A program made the translations under genes and the position numbers. A stretch of 64,000 nucleotides of DNA from NCBI RefSeq assembly GCF_027596085.1, contig NC_072456.1, positions 28,529,669 to 28,593,668 of the forward strand. The letters are read 5' to 3'. The stretch's first letter is position 1. Each line of letters opens with the position of its first letter. The notes beneath the pieces were generated by a model. It was not told the origin of the DNA. It worked only from the letters and a program-made list of their open reading frames with translations, and did no database searches. Of the stretch, positions 17,481-29,997 are shown piece by piece. The stretch is from Anoplopoma fimbria. Its lineage: Eukaryota; Chordata; Actinopteri; Perciformes; Anoplopomatidae.

Positions 17481-18343
17481 ATGTCTTTCCTGTTCTTCAC
17501 TTCCTGCGTCTACTTCCTCTCAGAGTGAATATTACTGCATGTATCTGACAGCTTCAGTTACGAAACAAAGATCATTAAAACTAAATATATCAACTGATGT
17601 GTATTATTATAGATTATATAAAGTCATTCAATTGAGCTCAACCTTTATCCTCCTGCAACATCAGAGTGATGAACACATGAAAGCATCAATAATATAAATG
17701 ATTGTATAAATGATTTATAAATGATTTCTTTCTTATTTCATCACTTTTCCTGAAGTAGCATATGAAAGCAGGACGTGATGTCTGATATCACGATCACTAC
17801 TTTCTCCTCTTGTCCTTTAGTTTACAGCTGTTTGCAGTTGAAGCGTTACATAAACGTTGTTGGACTACAGATGTGGAGAAATGTGACATAATGAGGCGTC
17901 TGAAACTATGATTATGAACTTCTGAGTTTAACTGAAGGAGTCCTGGGATCAGTTTGTAACCTGATCAGTCACATGATATTACTCATCATCGAGTCTTCTG
18001 CATTCAAATGTTAACTGATATAAACAGATGTGAAATATTTTAGATAAATTAACATGTTGGTAATAAATAGAGAAGGACCGAGGACGGATCCCTGTGGTAC
18101 TCCGACGGCATAAAACACTGTTATGCTATGAAACCCAGAACTAAACAGTATGTGGACAGTCTAAACGTATTTCCTTCAGTTTAATGAGACGATGAAACAT
18201 CTCTGAACAGAGATGTTCTTTAATGTTTAACACGTTCTTATTAAATGTGACTCAGCTGTAGTCATCACTGTGATGATGATGACTCACACACACACTCACT
18301 CACACATGAATCACTCAGAAATCAATAATTTCTCCTTCAATCA
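17481..18343. other. Intergenic, no gene seen
   Basis: AT-rich. GGACCGAGGACGGATCCCTG near 18,076 resembles LINE-derived phrases. No coding signal. Confidence 0.4.
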
Positions 18344-18349
18344 TTTATT
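18344..18349 (-). terminator. gadd45b: Candidate gadd45b polyadenylation signal
   Basis: AATAAA on the minus strand about 500 bp downstream of the stop codon, in an AT-rich stretch. It is the first clean hexamer I see in a suitable position. The implied 3' UTR length is inference. Confidence 0.4.
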
Positions 18350-18445
18350 CATCGTCTTAAATAAACAGCTCATATATTACTCTGTTCCTTTAAATATTCA
18401 GTGTGGAACTCCATTGCGTCTCTAACAACAAGGCATGTTACAGCG

Positions 18446-18470
18446 TGACGTCACATGTCCGCTGACGTCA
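18446..18470. promoter_or_regulatory. Two palindromic CRE sites in the gadd45b 3' region
   Basis: Perfect TGACGTCA at 18,446-18,453 and 18,463-18,470, 17 bp apart start to start. They lie between the gadd45b stop codon and its candidate poly(A) signal. TGACGTCA is the full CREB/ATF consensus. Function in a 3' location is inference. Confidence 0.55.
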
Positions 18471-18848
18471 CGCACAGGTGCAGCAGAAACGACCTGCAGC
18501 TCAGGTAGTCCGGAGCGTCTCGTGCAGCTCCACAGTTCATCGGTTCAGTCAGTCACGTGACATAAAACTGGTCCGGGTCCGGGTCCAGGACCTGAGTCCA
18601 CCTGCACAGTCCTCCCTCCACTAACGGGAGGCCGTCCGGTACCCCACGCGCCCCGGCCCAATCACTCAGCCAATAGGGCAGCAGAAGCCCCGGCCCGGAA
18701 CCCGGAACCCGGCTCGGCTCGGCCCGGCTCGGCCCGTCTCTCCTCTCAAACGCCGTTACTCTTCTGCAGCAGAAGGCCGGCTGTTCGGACTCTTTGCACT
18801 CGTTCTCACCGCTCCGCGGCGGTCTGGCTCGGCTCGGCCCGGTCCGGC

Positions 18849-19801
18849 TCAGCGCTCGTGCATCTCCAGACACGGGACCCAGTGGTGGGTGCAGCGGCTC
18901 TCCTCGCAGAAGCTGTGGATGTCCTGCAGAGCCGCAGACTGCAGCGGCTGCAGCGGAGGGTTCTGTGACAGCAGGGGGACGAGACAAGACGCGTCATCAC
19001 TCATGCGTGACGTCATAGTGGCTGTTCGTGATGCGGAGGCAGGGGGGCGGGGCTTACCGTGACCAGGATGCAGTGCAGGTCCCGGGGCTCGTTCCCGTTG
19101 CTGTCCGGTGACGCGTCCCCCTCCAGCAGCGCGCACAGACGCGTCATGCCGCTCACGCGCAGGATGTTGATGTCGTTGTCGCAGCAGAACGCCTGAAGCA
19201 GCGTGAAGTGGATCTGCAGCGCGATGTCCCCCTCGTCCTCCTCATCCGTGGACAGCACGCACAGGACCACGCTGTCCGGGTCTCTGCAGGGGGAGGGGGG
19301 AGGGGGGTTAATGTCAGCGTCATAGGCTCATCATCATCATCATCATCATCATCAATGATAACATCATCAATCATCATCATCAATAATATCATAATATCAT
19401 CATCATCATCATCATCAATAATAACATTAATAACATCAATAATCATCAATAATCAATAATAACATCAATAATAACATTAATAACATCAATAATATCAATA
19501 ATATCATCAATAATAATAATATCATCAATAATATCAATAATATCATCAATAATATCAATAATATCAATATCAATAATATCATCAATAACATCAATAATAT
19601 CATCAATAATAATATCAATAATATCAATAATATCATCAATAATATCAATAATATCATAATAATATCAATAATAATATCAATAACATCAATAATATCAATA
19701 ATAATATCAATAATATCAATAATATCATTAATATCATCAATAACATCAATAATAACATCAATAACATCAATAATATCAATAACATCAATAATATCATTAA
19801 T

Positions 19802-19841
<40 letters not shown>

Positions 19842-20287
19842 CAGTCGTGCATCGTGAGACTCACACGTTCATGAGCTTGGCGGCCTCGTAGACTCCCACC
19901 GTGAGACAGTCCTGCTTCTGGGCCAAAACCAGCAGCTCCTCCAGGTTCTGACTGAGAGTCTCCATCCTGAGGACACGGAGCCGGTTAGACACAATACACA
20001 CACACAACAATACACAACAACAATACACACACAATACACAACAATACCTACACAACAATACACAACAATACTACACAACAATACACAACAATACACAACA
20101 ATACACAACAATACACAACCCACAACAATACACAACAATACACAACAATACTACACAACCCCGCACAAACCCGCATGAAGAGCAGAGGCTGTCATAGACC
20201 TGGTCCTGGACCCTGGTCCTGGTCCGGTGTGCAGTGGACTCACCTCTTCTCGGTGCTGTTGGACCCGATGAACTCCTCCAGAGTCAT
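18849..20287 (-). CDS. gadd45b: Growth arrest and DNA-damage-inducible protein Gadd45 beta
   Basis: Four coding exons on the minus strand: 20,287-20,244, 19,966-19,865, 19,283-19,058 and 18,962-18,849. All junctions are GT-AG, phases agree, and the product is 161 aa (human GADD45B is 160). It starts MTLEEF, the family's N terminus. Exon 2 carries [14 protein letters not shown]; exon 3 carries [10 protein letters not shown], an acidic STDEEDEGD loop, [16 protein letters not shown] and RDLHCILVT; exon 4 carries FCEESR and ends [21 protein letters not shown] and RVSGM favour the beta paralogue over alpha or gamma. From family knowledge, it is a small nuclear/cytoplasmic stress protein that binds MTK1/MEKK4, MKK7, PCNA and p21 and is linked to NF-kappaB survival signalling and active DNA demethylation. 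Introns 1 and 2 are largely microsatellite; intron 3 is only 95 bp. Family assignment is near certain. Which teleost beta copy (ba or bb) it is cannot be told here. Confidence 0.96.
19008..19015. promoter_or_regulatory. CRE in gadd45b intron 3
   Basis: A third perfect TGACGTCA inside the 95-bp intron between exons 3 and 4 of gadd45b. Confidence 0.45.
19327..19842. repeat. ATC/AATATC array in gadd45b intron 2
   Basis: ATC and ATCAATAAT units fill about 515 of the 581 bp of this intron and stop some 20 bp from the exon 2 donor. Confidence 0.95.
19988..20165. repeat. ACACAACAAT array in gadd45b intron 1
   Basis: Imperfect copies of ACACAACAAT fill most of the intron. Confidence 0.9.
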
Positions 20288-20500
20288 TCTGCAGCAGAGA
20301 GTAATCCACAGAGATATATAATATATATATATATATAATATAATATAGATAAGTATCCAGTCCGGAGGGTGAGATGAGATAATCCAGTACTGAGGTCCTG
20401 CAGAGTCCGGGTCGGTCCGCTCTAGGTCTGGTGCTGGTCCGTGTGGTCTGGTGTGTGTGAGGTGAGTCTGTGTCTGTGTGTCTGTGTCTCTGCTGCTCTC

Positions 20501-20655
20501 TTTATATTCTCTCCCCGAGGGGGCGTCACCCCGCGCGGCCGCTCGGCTCCTCATTGGTCCGCTGCTGTCAACAGATCCCCCGTCCTCTACGCCCATTGGC
20601 TGAGCGCGCTGCACACGCTGCTGACCCCACGTGGGTGGTTTCGGAGAATCCCCCG
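20501..20655 (-). promoter_or_regulatory. gadd45b: gadd45b core promoter: TATA box, two CCAAT boxes, kappaB-like site
   Basis: On the minus strand a TATAAA lies at 20,501-20,506, about 215 bp upstream of the ATG. CCAAT (seen as ATTGG on the plus strand) occurs at 20,553-20,557 and 20,595-20,599. GGGGGATTCTCC, close to the kappaB consensus, lies at 20,643-20,654. A CACGTG E-box lies just before it near 20,628. Mammalian GADD45B is a TATA-containing NF-kappaB target, so the arrangement fits. Site function is inferred from the sequence alone. Confidence 0.7.
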
Positions 20656-20659
20656 TTCT

Positions 20660-20815
20660 CTCCCTCCTCCTCCTCCTCCCCTCCTCCTCCCTCCTCCTCT
20701 CCTCCTCCTCCTCCCCTCCTCCTCTCCCTCCTCCTCCTCCTCTCCTCCTCCCTCCTCCTCCCCTCCTCCTCTCCCTCCTCCTCCTCCTCTTCCTCCTCCT
20801 CCTCTTCTCTCGCAC
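20660..20815. repeat. TCC-rich polypyrimidine tract upstream of gadd45b
   Basis: CTCCTCCTCC with few interruptions for 155 bp, so GGA-rich on the gadd45b sense strand. It ends close to the kappaB-like site. A second TTCTCC array follows at 20,868-20,915. Confidence 0.95.
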
Positions 20816-21000
20816 CCTCCAGGTTTGTTTACTGAGAGTTGTTTCTGAGTGGAGGAATGTCCAGATCCTCCTTCTCCTTCTCCTTCTCCTTCTCCTTCTC
20901 CTGCTCCTTCTCCTCCCAGAATCTGCTCCTCCTGCAGGATGAATTCTGCGGAGGTCACCTGAATAGAGTGCCCCCCACAGGAGTGAGTGGTTCTCTAGAC

Positions 21001-21152
21001 CAGTGGTTCTCACATGGGGGTACATGTACCACTGGGGGCATCCATCCAAAAATCCTTTAAAAATAGAATAAATATTCAATAAAATGTAAGTTCATGAACT
21101 GAATTCAATGCAACAGTGTGCAACCACTTCTGAGGAGGGTAGAGAACCACTG
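21001..21152. mobile_element. hAT-type MITE
   Basis: Perfect 11-bp terminal inverted repeats (CAGTGGTTCTC and its complement) bound 152 bp without coding capacity. The flanking 8-mers CTCTAGAC and TTCTAGAG match at 6 of 8 positions, with the nTnnnnAn pattern of Ac-type hAT target duplications. It sits about 500 bp upstream of the gadd45b TATA box. Confidence 0.75.
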
Positions 21153-21174
21153 TTCTAGAGGACTGTGGTTCTGC

Positions 21175-21250
21175 CAGGACAGGACCTGGACCAGGACCAG
21201 GACCAGGACCAGGACCAGGACCAGGACCAGGACCAGGACCAGGACCAGGA
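21175..21250 (+). repeat. GGACCA hexanucleotide array
   Basis: About 12 copies of GGACCA. Confidence 0.97.
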
Positions 21251-22034
21251 CGTGCATCATAAGACATAATCATAATATATAAAATAAGCTGCTTATTCTC
21301 GGATGCATCGTGTTTGTTTCATGCACGCCCCCCATCCGGACCCATCCGGACCAGGTCTCAGACGCCCCCTGCGGCCCGCAGCGACACTGCAGCGGTGAAA
21401 CCAGCAGGACATGTTTGGGCAGGCTGGGTCTCTGTGGAACCGGTTCCCTCAACTGGAGCGGGGGGGGTGTGGAGACCTGATGGTCTCTGGGGAGGCTTCA
21501 GGGGGGGTGTGGAGGACCTGATGGTCTCTGGGGAGGCTTCAGGGTCCGTTAAGGGGGTTTTGGTGCGTTTAGGGGTTTTCCTCAAAGAGGTTCTGCAGGT
21601 CTTTGCAGACACTGTGTGGTCTCCAGAGGGTCTGGGATCCTTCAGGGACCTCCAGAGTCTGTTGAGGCTTCAGGGGGACTGTGCTGGACTCTGGTGGATC
21701 CTTCAGGGTTTCCAGACATTAAACCAAACTTCTGTGTGTGTTTAGTTCAGACAGAAACAGGTTAAATATGCATAAATCATCTTAAACATGAGGATTAATC
21801 AGCATTAACTGAAACGTTTCTTCAGGTTTCTTTAACTCTTATCTTCATCCCTTAAAGTTTAAGAGTTTAACTTTAACTTTAACTTTAAGGTAAAACATTT
21901 CATTTGTCGTCGATATGAACAAGATGAAGAAGTTTACGGGACATTTAAAAGTTTAAGATGTAAAATCAAAAGATTCAGACCTGAAGTTTGAGAAGCTTAA
22001 AGATATTAAACTGCAGTGAAAGTATTTTTCTGAA
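21251..22034. other. Intergenic, no gene seen
   Basis: GGGGGGGTGTGGAGACCTGA and its near copy at 21,460-21,545 form a local duplication of about 55 bp. No exon recognised. Confidence 0.45.
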
Positions 22035-22410
22035 GGTTTCTGTAACAGTTGAAGGTTTCTGTAACAGTTGAAGGTTTCTGTGATAGTTGAAGGTTTCTGT
22101 AACAGTTGAAGGTTTCTGTAATAGTTGAAGGTTTCTGTAACAGTTGAAGGTTTCTGTAACAGTTGAAGGTTTCTGTAATAGTTGAAGGTTTCTGTAACAG
22201 TTGAGTTGAAGGTTTCTGTAAGTTGAAGTTTCTGAAGTTGAAGGTTTCTGTAACAGTTGAAGGTTTCTGTAAGTTGAAGTTTCTGAAGTTGAAGGTTTCT
22301 GTAACAGTTGAAGGTTTCTGTAATAGTTGAAGGTTTCTGTAACAGTTGAAGGTTTCTGTAATAGTTGAAGGTTTCTGTAACAGTTGAAGGTTTCTGTAAC
22401 AGTTGAAGGT
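22035..22410 (+). repeat. 19-bp minisatellite
   Basis: About 18 copies of GTTGAAGGTTTCTGTAACA with a TAATA variant and a few truncated units. Confidence 0.95.
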
Positions 22411-24560
22411 GTTTTTAGTTCCTCTGGGAGACTTTGAGGGTTTTTATGTCTTTAAGGAGTTTCCAGGTCTCTGATATAATATCTTCAGTCCAGTCTGATT
22501 CATTTGAGGTAAAATAGATGTAATAATCCTCCTCTGGTCCTCTGCTGCCCCCTGCTGCTCTGATCCGGGTCCTACAGGAGGATTTCATATTCTTTATGAT
22601 TATTTAACTTTAGTTTAACTTTAAGTATAAATGTTAAAGACTGTGAAGGGTTTTTAACATCATTTTTAAATATTAAAACAACATAGAAGTATTTTCTCGT
22701 TACTTCAAAACTACGTTTAAGATGGTAAAATATTTAAAGTTAAAGTTTAAGTGACTTTGAGAGTTTATCATTAAAGTCATTTAAGAGAATCATTAAAGTT
22801 TAAGGGAATGTTAATGTGTTAAATTAATTCTTAAGGACTTTTAGGAATACAATTTAAGTTTAAGAAGTTTATTATGTATACCATTTTGAGTATTATATTT
22901 TGGTTTAAGGTGTTCTTGAGCTAAAATATTGAACTTTAAAGGGTTTAAATATAAATATCAACATTATTTTAAATCATAAAACAGGGACGAGGCTTTTTAC
23001 CTTAAGAAAGACTTAAGTATTCATTTTAATCATTTTTCCTTCGGTGAGTTTAATGTTCATAAATTCTTCATTTCTGATTTGATTGATTCAATTCAAAGTA
23101 ATTAATTACTTTTAGTCACCTGATCATCTTTGTGATCATTTAAATCTTTTCACAATAAAAGCCCATTATTGAGCCTTTAAAAACAAATAAAAGACTTTAA
23201 AGATGAATTAACGAGAATCAGTAATAAATTAAATAATAAATCCATTAAACTAAAACTCTGAAGAAGACGTGAAGAGTCACGTGATTAAACAGATTATTGA
23301 ACATTTAAGGGATAAAAGAAAGTGTGATTGATTATTGATGAGGCTCGTTAGCAGCCAATCACAGTTCAGTAATGAGACGTTGTGATCACATGACCTCGTG
23401 CTGCTCTGATTAAATCAATGAGCAATGTCTCCATCTCATTGATCTATTCATTATAACAGAAATAATGTGCTGAGGGAAACTTTATTTAAATTTAATTTAG
23501 AAACAAAAACTACAGAAAAGCTCTAAAATAAAATAAAAATACTTTAAATAAATTAAATTTAAATATTTGACTTTAAAACCTTTAAAGGTGTGAAACTAAA
23601 AATATAAAAACATTTAAACTTATAAATAGATCATTCATATAAATAAGAAATGATCACATAACTTAAGTTTTAGAAACTTAATAAACATTCAAATAAACAT
23701 TCTACAGATAAAAAAATTACTTTCCACGAAGAATTAAATGTAACGAGGCTTCATGTTGTAAAATGATTGTCATTGATTTCATAAAGTGAACAAAATAAAG
23801 TTTAATGAACTGATCGAGAGAAAACACAATTTAAATATTTTAACTGTATTTTAAATGTCAGAGTTTGACATTAATTATTATATCTTCAGTTCTTTAGCTT
23901 TATATTATTATAATTATAAGTAAAAGGCTTTTCAGGTGATTTATAAGGTTTATAATAACATTAAATCTGCAGAACTTTAAAATAAAGTTTCATTTGGATT
24001 TTAAGATATAAAATAAAGTTAAAGGGAATTTTAAGGAAGAAAATTAGAGTTGAATATCTAAAATATAAAAAATGTTGACGTGATATTAAAATCTGCTGCT
24101 TCTTTAAGTTTGAACAATTAAGAATGTATTGATCCTGTAAACTGTTTAATCAAAGTATTAAAAATAATAATTCTGTGAACTTTTCATGTGAAACTAACCG
24201 TTGTTGCTTTAATGCTGATGAAAGAAGCTTCATATGTTTTAGCTTTTTATTTTGTTCATTCATCAGTTTTAATTCACTTTAAGAGGCTTTTCAGGAATAA
24301 AACTCAAGTTAAGGTTAAAGTTTAAAGAGATTTAAAGTATTAGATTAAAGTTTAAGTGGCTCTTAAAGTGTTGGATTAAATTATACTTTTTTTAAAGTAT
24401 AAAATTAAAATTCAAACTGTCTTTAAGGTTTACAAATAAACTTAAGGGGACTTGAAGGTTTTTAAGGAAGAAAATCAAAATCTAAAGTGTTAAAGGTTTA
24501 TATCTAAGGTGAATGTCAAGTCATTTAAAGCAAGAAACTATTTAAGTATCAAAATATAAG
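22411..24560. other. AT-rich intergenic sequence, no gene seen
   Basis: Strongly AT-rich and full of AAAGTTTAA-type words, the same words that make the minisatellite beginning at 24,565. No coding signal. Confidence 0.5.
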
Positions 24561-24564
24561 TTAT

Positions 24565-24895
24565 AAGGAAGTGTTTATTAAAGTTTAAGAGTTTTTAACT
24601 AAAGTTTAAGAGTTTTTAACTAAAGTTTAAGAGTTTTTAACTGAAGTTTAAGAGTTTATTAACTAAAGTTTAAGAGTTTTTAACTAAAGTTTAAGAGTTT
24701 ATTAACTAAAGTTTAAGAGTTTATTAACTAAAGTTTAAGAGTTTATTAACTAAAGTTTAAGAGTTTTTAACTAAAGTTTAAGAGTTTATTAACTAAAGTT
24801 TAAGAGTTTTTAACTGAAGTTTAAGAGTTTATTAACTAAAGTTTAAGAGTTTATTAACTAAAGTTTAAGAGTTTATTAACTAAAGTTTAAGGGTA
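24565..24895 (+). repeat. 22-bp minisatellite
   Basis: About 15 copies of a 21-22 bp unit containing ACTAAAGTTTAAGAGTTTAT. Confidence 0.95.
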
Positions 24896-24983
24896 AAAGA
24901 TTCAGTTCTTGGGTGTGAATCTCAGAATCCACAAACGGACTAATTAAACCTTTAATTTTACAATACACACATCTGATGGTTTA

Positions 24984-25719
<736 letters not shown>

Positions 25720-25786
<67 letters not shown>

Positions 25787-25806
25787 CACCACAAAGATAT
25801 ATATAT

Positions 25807-25885
<79 letters not shown>

Positions 25886-25900
25886 CATATATATATACAC
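25720..25900. repeat. TA microsatellite with one interruption
   Basis: Two long TA tracts flank a short non-repeat segment at 25,783-25,798. The tracts can pair with each other. Confidence 0.97.
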
Positions 25901-26850
25901 ACATATAACATAGTATAATCAGTTTCACAGATTTGTTGTCACATGACTGTTGGTCTCAGATGAATCCATCATGTCTTCATAGTTTCACTGAGGAGCTCAG
26001 AATTTAATGTTTTTTACAGAATCTGGTTAAAACAAACGGTTTATTTGTGGTGAGATTTTAAATGAGACATGTAGAATAAAATGTTTTTGATGAAGCTTCA
26101 TCTTGGTTGCTTTTTCTGACAGACTGGTTCTTCACACATGATGTGTTCAAGGACCCTCAGAAAGATGAAAGTCAGCTTCTCCCTGTGATAAACGCTGTAG
26201 TTTTGGCGATTGTTTTAAGAAAACATGCTTTTACATCCGGCTGCTGCGTTTTTGGGGTTCAGAGGGTTAAACCACATAAAAAATATTTGACTCTTTATTA
26301 AGTATTTTCTATACTTCACATGATGACACCAGGCTCACTGTGTTATTGTTAAAAACTCGTTGCTGTCTGCGTGTTTCAGGACTGGAGGCCGGGTTCTGGG
26401 TGTCGTTCTTCGGGTCAAAGCAGGAGGTCAGCAGCCTGCTGGGCCTGACGAGCTCCACCGACCCAGAAGAGCCACTGCAGCCAAGGTCAAGACCTGGAGG
26501 TCTGGGTCGGGAGACCTGGACCTGGGTCTCAAAAAAACCTCCCTTCCAATGACAAAGTTATAATCTTGTTGACTTTTTCTTTGAGCTGATGTTTGCAGAT
26601 TTAAATCATTTTAGAATACATTTTATTCCATTATCATACTTTTTTTATTTTATTTGTTTGTGTGTGTATAACTATACTTATATTTGTTTATTATTATTAT
26701 TATATTTATTATTATATTTATTATTATATTTATTATTATTATTATTATAATATATTTTTTTACCACGATCTGATACAAAAACATTAACTTCAAATTTAAA
26801 CTCTGATGTGTTTCGTTGTTCTGCAGGGCAGCAACTGGAAGTCCAGTGTA
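25901..26850. other. Intergenic, exon-like segment at 26,380-26,491
   Basis: GTGTTTCAG before 26,380 and AAG/GTCAAG at 26,491 bound a segment open in two frames, one reading GLEAGFWVSFFGSKQEVSSL. I recognise no family. The rest is AT-rich, with a TTATTATTATATT tandem at 26,690-26,750. Confidence 0.3.
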
Positions 26851-26854
26851 ACCA

Positions 26855-27225
26855 GTAGAGGAGGAGGAGAACCAGGGGGAGAGAGGAGGAGAGGAGGAGA
26901 ACCAGGGGGAGAGAGGAGGAGAGGACCAGGGGGAGAGAGGAGAACAGGGGGAGAGAGGAGGAGAGGAGGAGAACCAGGGGGAGAGAGGAGGAGAGGGGGG
27001 AGAACCAGGGGAGAGAGAGGAGGAGAACCAGGGGGAGAGAGGAGGAGAGGGGGAGGAGGAGAACCAGGGGGAGAGCGGAGGAGGGGGAGAGAGGAGGAGG
27101 AGGAGAACCAGGGGGAGACCAGGGGGAGGAGGAGGAGAACCAGGGGGAGGAGGGAGACCAGGGGGGAGAGAGAGGGGGAGGGGAGGAGAGAGGAGGAGAG
27201 GGAGGAGGAGGAGGAGGTCAGCGTG
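26855..27225 (+). repeat. GGA-rich minisatellite
   Basis: Imperfect copies of AGGAGAACCAGGGGGAGAGA with many G runs. Purine-only over long stretches and able to form G-quadruplexes. Confidence 0.95.
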
Positions 27226-27409
27226 GAGAGATGAAGAGCAGAACTCCTCCTGGGTGAGTCTTCCTCAGGAGCGTCACAGACTTGTTAAAGCAGAGGATCA
27301 GCTGGTGGAGTTATTAATGTTGATTATTGTTTGTTTCTTTGTTGAGCCGGTGATCAGAGTAAAGAGGAGGAAGAGAAACCGACCAATCACAGCTGCTCCT
27401 TCTTCCCTC

Positions 27410-28122
27410 TGGTTCCTCCTCCTCCTCCTCCTCCTCCTCCTCCTCCTCCTCCTCCTCCTCCCCCTCCTCTCCTCCTCTCTCCTCCTCTCCTCCTCCTCCC
27501 TCCTTCCTCCCCGGCAGCTCCTCCTCCTCTCTCCCCCTCTCCCCCCCCTCCTCCTCCTCCCCTCCTCCTCCTCTCCCTCCTCCCCTCCTCCCCTCCTCCT
27601 CCTCCTCCTCCTCCTCCTCCCTCCTCCTCCTCCCTCCTCCCTCCTCCTCCTCCTCCTCCCCTCCTCCTCCTTCTCCTCCTCCTCCTCCTCCTCCTCCTCT
27701 CCTCCTCCTCCTCCTCCTCCTCCTCCCTCCTCCCCTCCTCCCCTCCTCCTCCTCCTCCTCCTCCTCCTCCTCTCCCTCCTCCTCCTCCTCCTCCTTCTCC
27801 TCCCTCCTCCTCCTCCTCCTCCTCCTCCTCCTCCTCCTCCTCCTCCCTCCTCCTCCTCCTCCTCCTCCTCCTCCTCTCCTCCTCCTCCTCCTCCTCCTCC
27901 TCCCTCCCCTCCTCCCTCCTCCTCCTCCTCCTCCTCCCCTCCTCCCTCCTCCTCCTCCTCCTCCTCCTCCTCCTCTCCTCCTCCTCCTCCTCCTCCTCCT
28001 CCCTCCTCCTCCCCCTCCTCCTCCTCCTCCTCCTCCTCCTCCTCCTCCTCCCTCCTCTCCTCCTCCTTCCTCCTCCTCCTCCTCCTCCCTCCTCCTCCTC
28101 TCTCCTCCTCCTCCTCCTCCTC
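27410..28122 (+). repeat. TCC polypyrimidine array, 0.7 kb
   Basis: CTCCTCCTCC with C or T interruptions across 713 bp and almost no purines. It follows the GGA-rich block with about 185 bp between, so the two are largely complementary. Confidence 0.97.
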
Positions 28123-29989
28123 CATGTTGATGTGTGGTACATGTGTGGCTTCCACACCGGCAGCTTCATGGTGAGTCCCGGTTCCTCCTCTTTAACCAGA
28201 CACTAGATGACCTTTGACCTCAGGGAGTCAGTCTGACCTCTAGACGGTCTGGAGGTCCATGTTTAATAAAGTGATGATGAATGAACCTCCAGAGAAACAG
28301 AGAGAAGGCTAGAGGTGTAACCCACGGTTACTGATCAGTGATCAGTTCTCTCTCTGATGTTCATGTTTCAGGCTCAGCAGCTGTTCAAGTCCAAAGACTG
28401 AGGTAAGAGCTGAACACACCTGTACACACCTGAACACACCTGTACACATACCTGTACACACACACACACACACACCTGTACACATACAGGTTCACACACA
28501 CTACCTGTACACACACACACACTCACTCCTGTACACACTCCTGTACACATACCTTCACACACTTTATTCGGACTCACCTGAGTTTCCACAGCGATTCATA
28601 GAAAAGGTAAAAACAATAAATGTATTTTGACTTGTTTGTTAGAAGTATAACTCCGAGTGTTTTCATTGGTTAGTTCTCTTCAGCCAATGACAACAGCTGT
28701 ATGATGTCATCCTGATGATGTCATAGTGATGTCATCAGACTACAAACAGTCTGTGTTCAAACTGTAGATGTTTGTAAGATTTATCAGGCAGAAAGACACG
28801 ATCCAGGTGCATTATGGGAAACGTAGGATCCAGTGATTTGGGACTAAAGGTCCAGAAGAGACAAACTGAATGAGTGGAGAGGAAAGTATCGGTTCATTTA
28901 AATATTTAACCAGTAAACATTGATGGATGGTCAGAAACCAGCAGACGTGTTTGTTCTGCTGGTTTTGTGACCATCTCCTCCTGTTATCTGTTTAATCTTT
29001 GAGTTCTTCACAGTCCAGTATTTAGATATCACTTAAGAAGACTGGAATCTAAATGATTTAAACCAAAGCTGAGGTTTGACTGAATGAACATCTGGAGTTA
29101 AAAGTTCTTCTTTGATTTATTGACACGATGTGAATCTTATATTTCATTTATCTTTCCAGAGAGGATCTTGGGACGACATGCAGCTCAGAGGATCCTCTTC
29201 TTTCTTTCTTTTGTTTCAAACAGCACTTGTACATTAATTTAGTATATTTTACAGATAGTTTGATTTGTTGTAGTTGAATGTTTTCATGCTTTTACTTTGA
29301 AGGTTCATCATGCAGGAACCGTTTGTGTTGAAGTTAAAGAGACGTTTGAATGTTTCAGTCTGAATCTCTGAAGTAGTTTGAGATGAAATGAACGTATTTG
29401 TTATTAAAAACATAGATGATAACTGCGTCTTCCTCTTTATGTCGTCTATGAACCTTAATATTAATATTCAAAGGTTCAGTTCACATAAATAACAGAAGTT
29501 ATATCTCCTCCCTTCTGACCCTGGGTCTGTTTGATGAACGATGACCTCGTCAGTCTGAAGTCAAACTGTGACCAACATTTTACAGCTTTGACGTAAACGC
29601 TGACACCCAGAGACCCTGAAGGCCTCACCACTTCCTGTCAGTCTGAGGCCGTCGTCTTAAAGGAACAGTCCCCCAGAAACACAGCAGCTCCGTCCAATCA
29701 GAATGATGATGAAATAAAAGATTGTATTTTTATGTATTAAAACAGATCCCTTCATTATTAGTGTTGATGATGTATTAATCTTAGAGATAGTGTTAGGAAG
29801 TTAAACATCATAATTCATCTCTAATATCTATTTGATGCTAACAGCTAACGTCTTCCTCATACAGACCTCGCTCACGTCTTTATGGAACCAGAGCTTCTGG
29901 TTAGAGAAGTAAACGTTTCATGAAGAAGCAGCTAAACATAGAAACAGTGAAGACGTGGAGGAAGATACTGGATCAGAACCGTCATCCTC
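28123..29989. other. Intergenic with splice-like segments and an ACACCTGT repeat
   Basis: A GTGAGT donor at 28,171 and an acceptor-bounded segment at 28,372-28,401 ending in TGAG/GTAAG look like a small spliced tail (AQQLFKSKD then stop), but I cannot assign it. An ACACACCTGTACACA repeat lies at 28,412-28,565. The rest is unremarkable. Confidence 0.3.
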
Positions 29990-29997
29990 TGACGTCA
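29990..29997. promoter_or_regulatory. CRE upstream of CART
   Basis: Perfect TGACGTCA about 350 bp upstream of the CART TATA box. Mammalian CARTPT promoters are CREB-responsive, so the site is plausible. A weaker GGACGTCAC match lies at 30,319-30,327, just before the TATA box. Confidence 0.5.

Noticed and set aside
20240..21079. 279-codon minus frame that begins far upstream of gadd45b
   Set aside because: It runs through promoter elements and the GGA tract and only happens to be in frame with gadd45b exon 1. The family N terminus is MTLEEF at 20,287.
22035..22410. CRISPR-like regular repeats
   Set aside because: Units are directly contiguous with no unique spacers. The same applies to arrays at 35,245, 49,460, 50,615 and 61,130. 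Eukaryotic minisatellites.
27254..28174. 306-codon Ser/Pro/Leu frame and Arg/Gly/Glu antisense frames
   Set aside because: Translation of the TCC array. No conserved start, domain or splice support.
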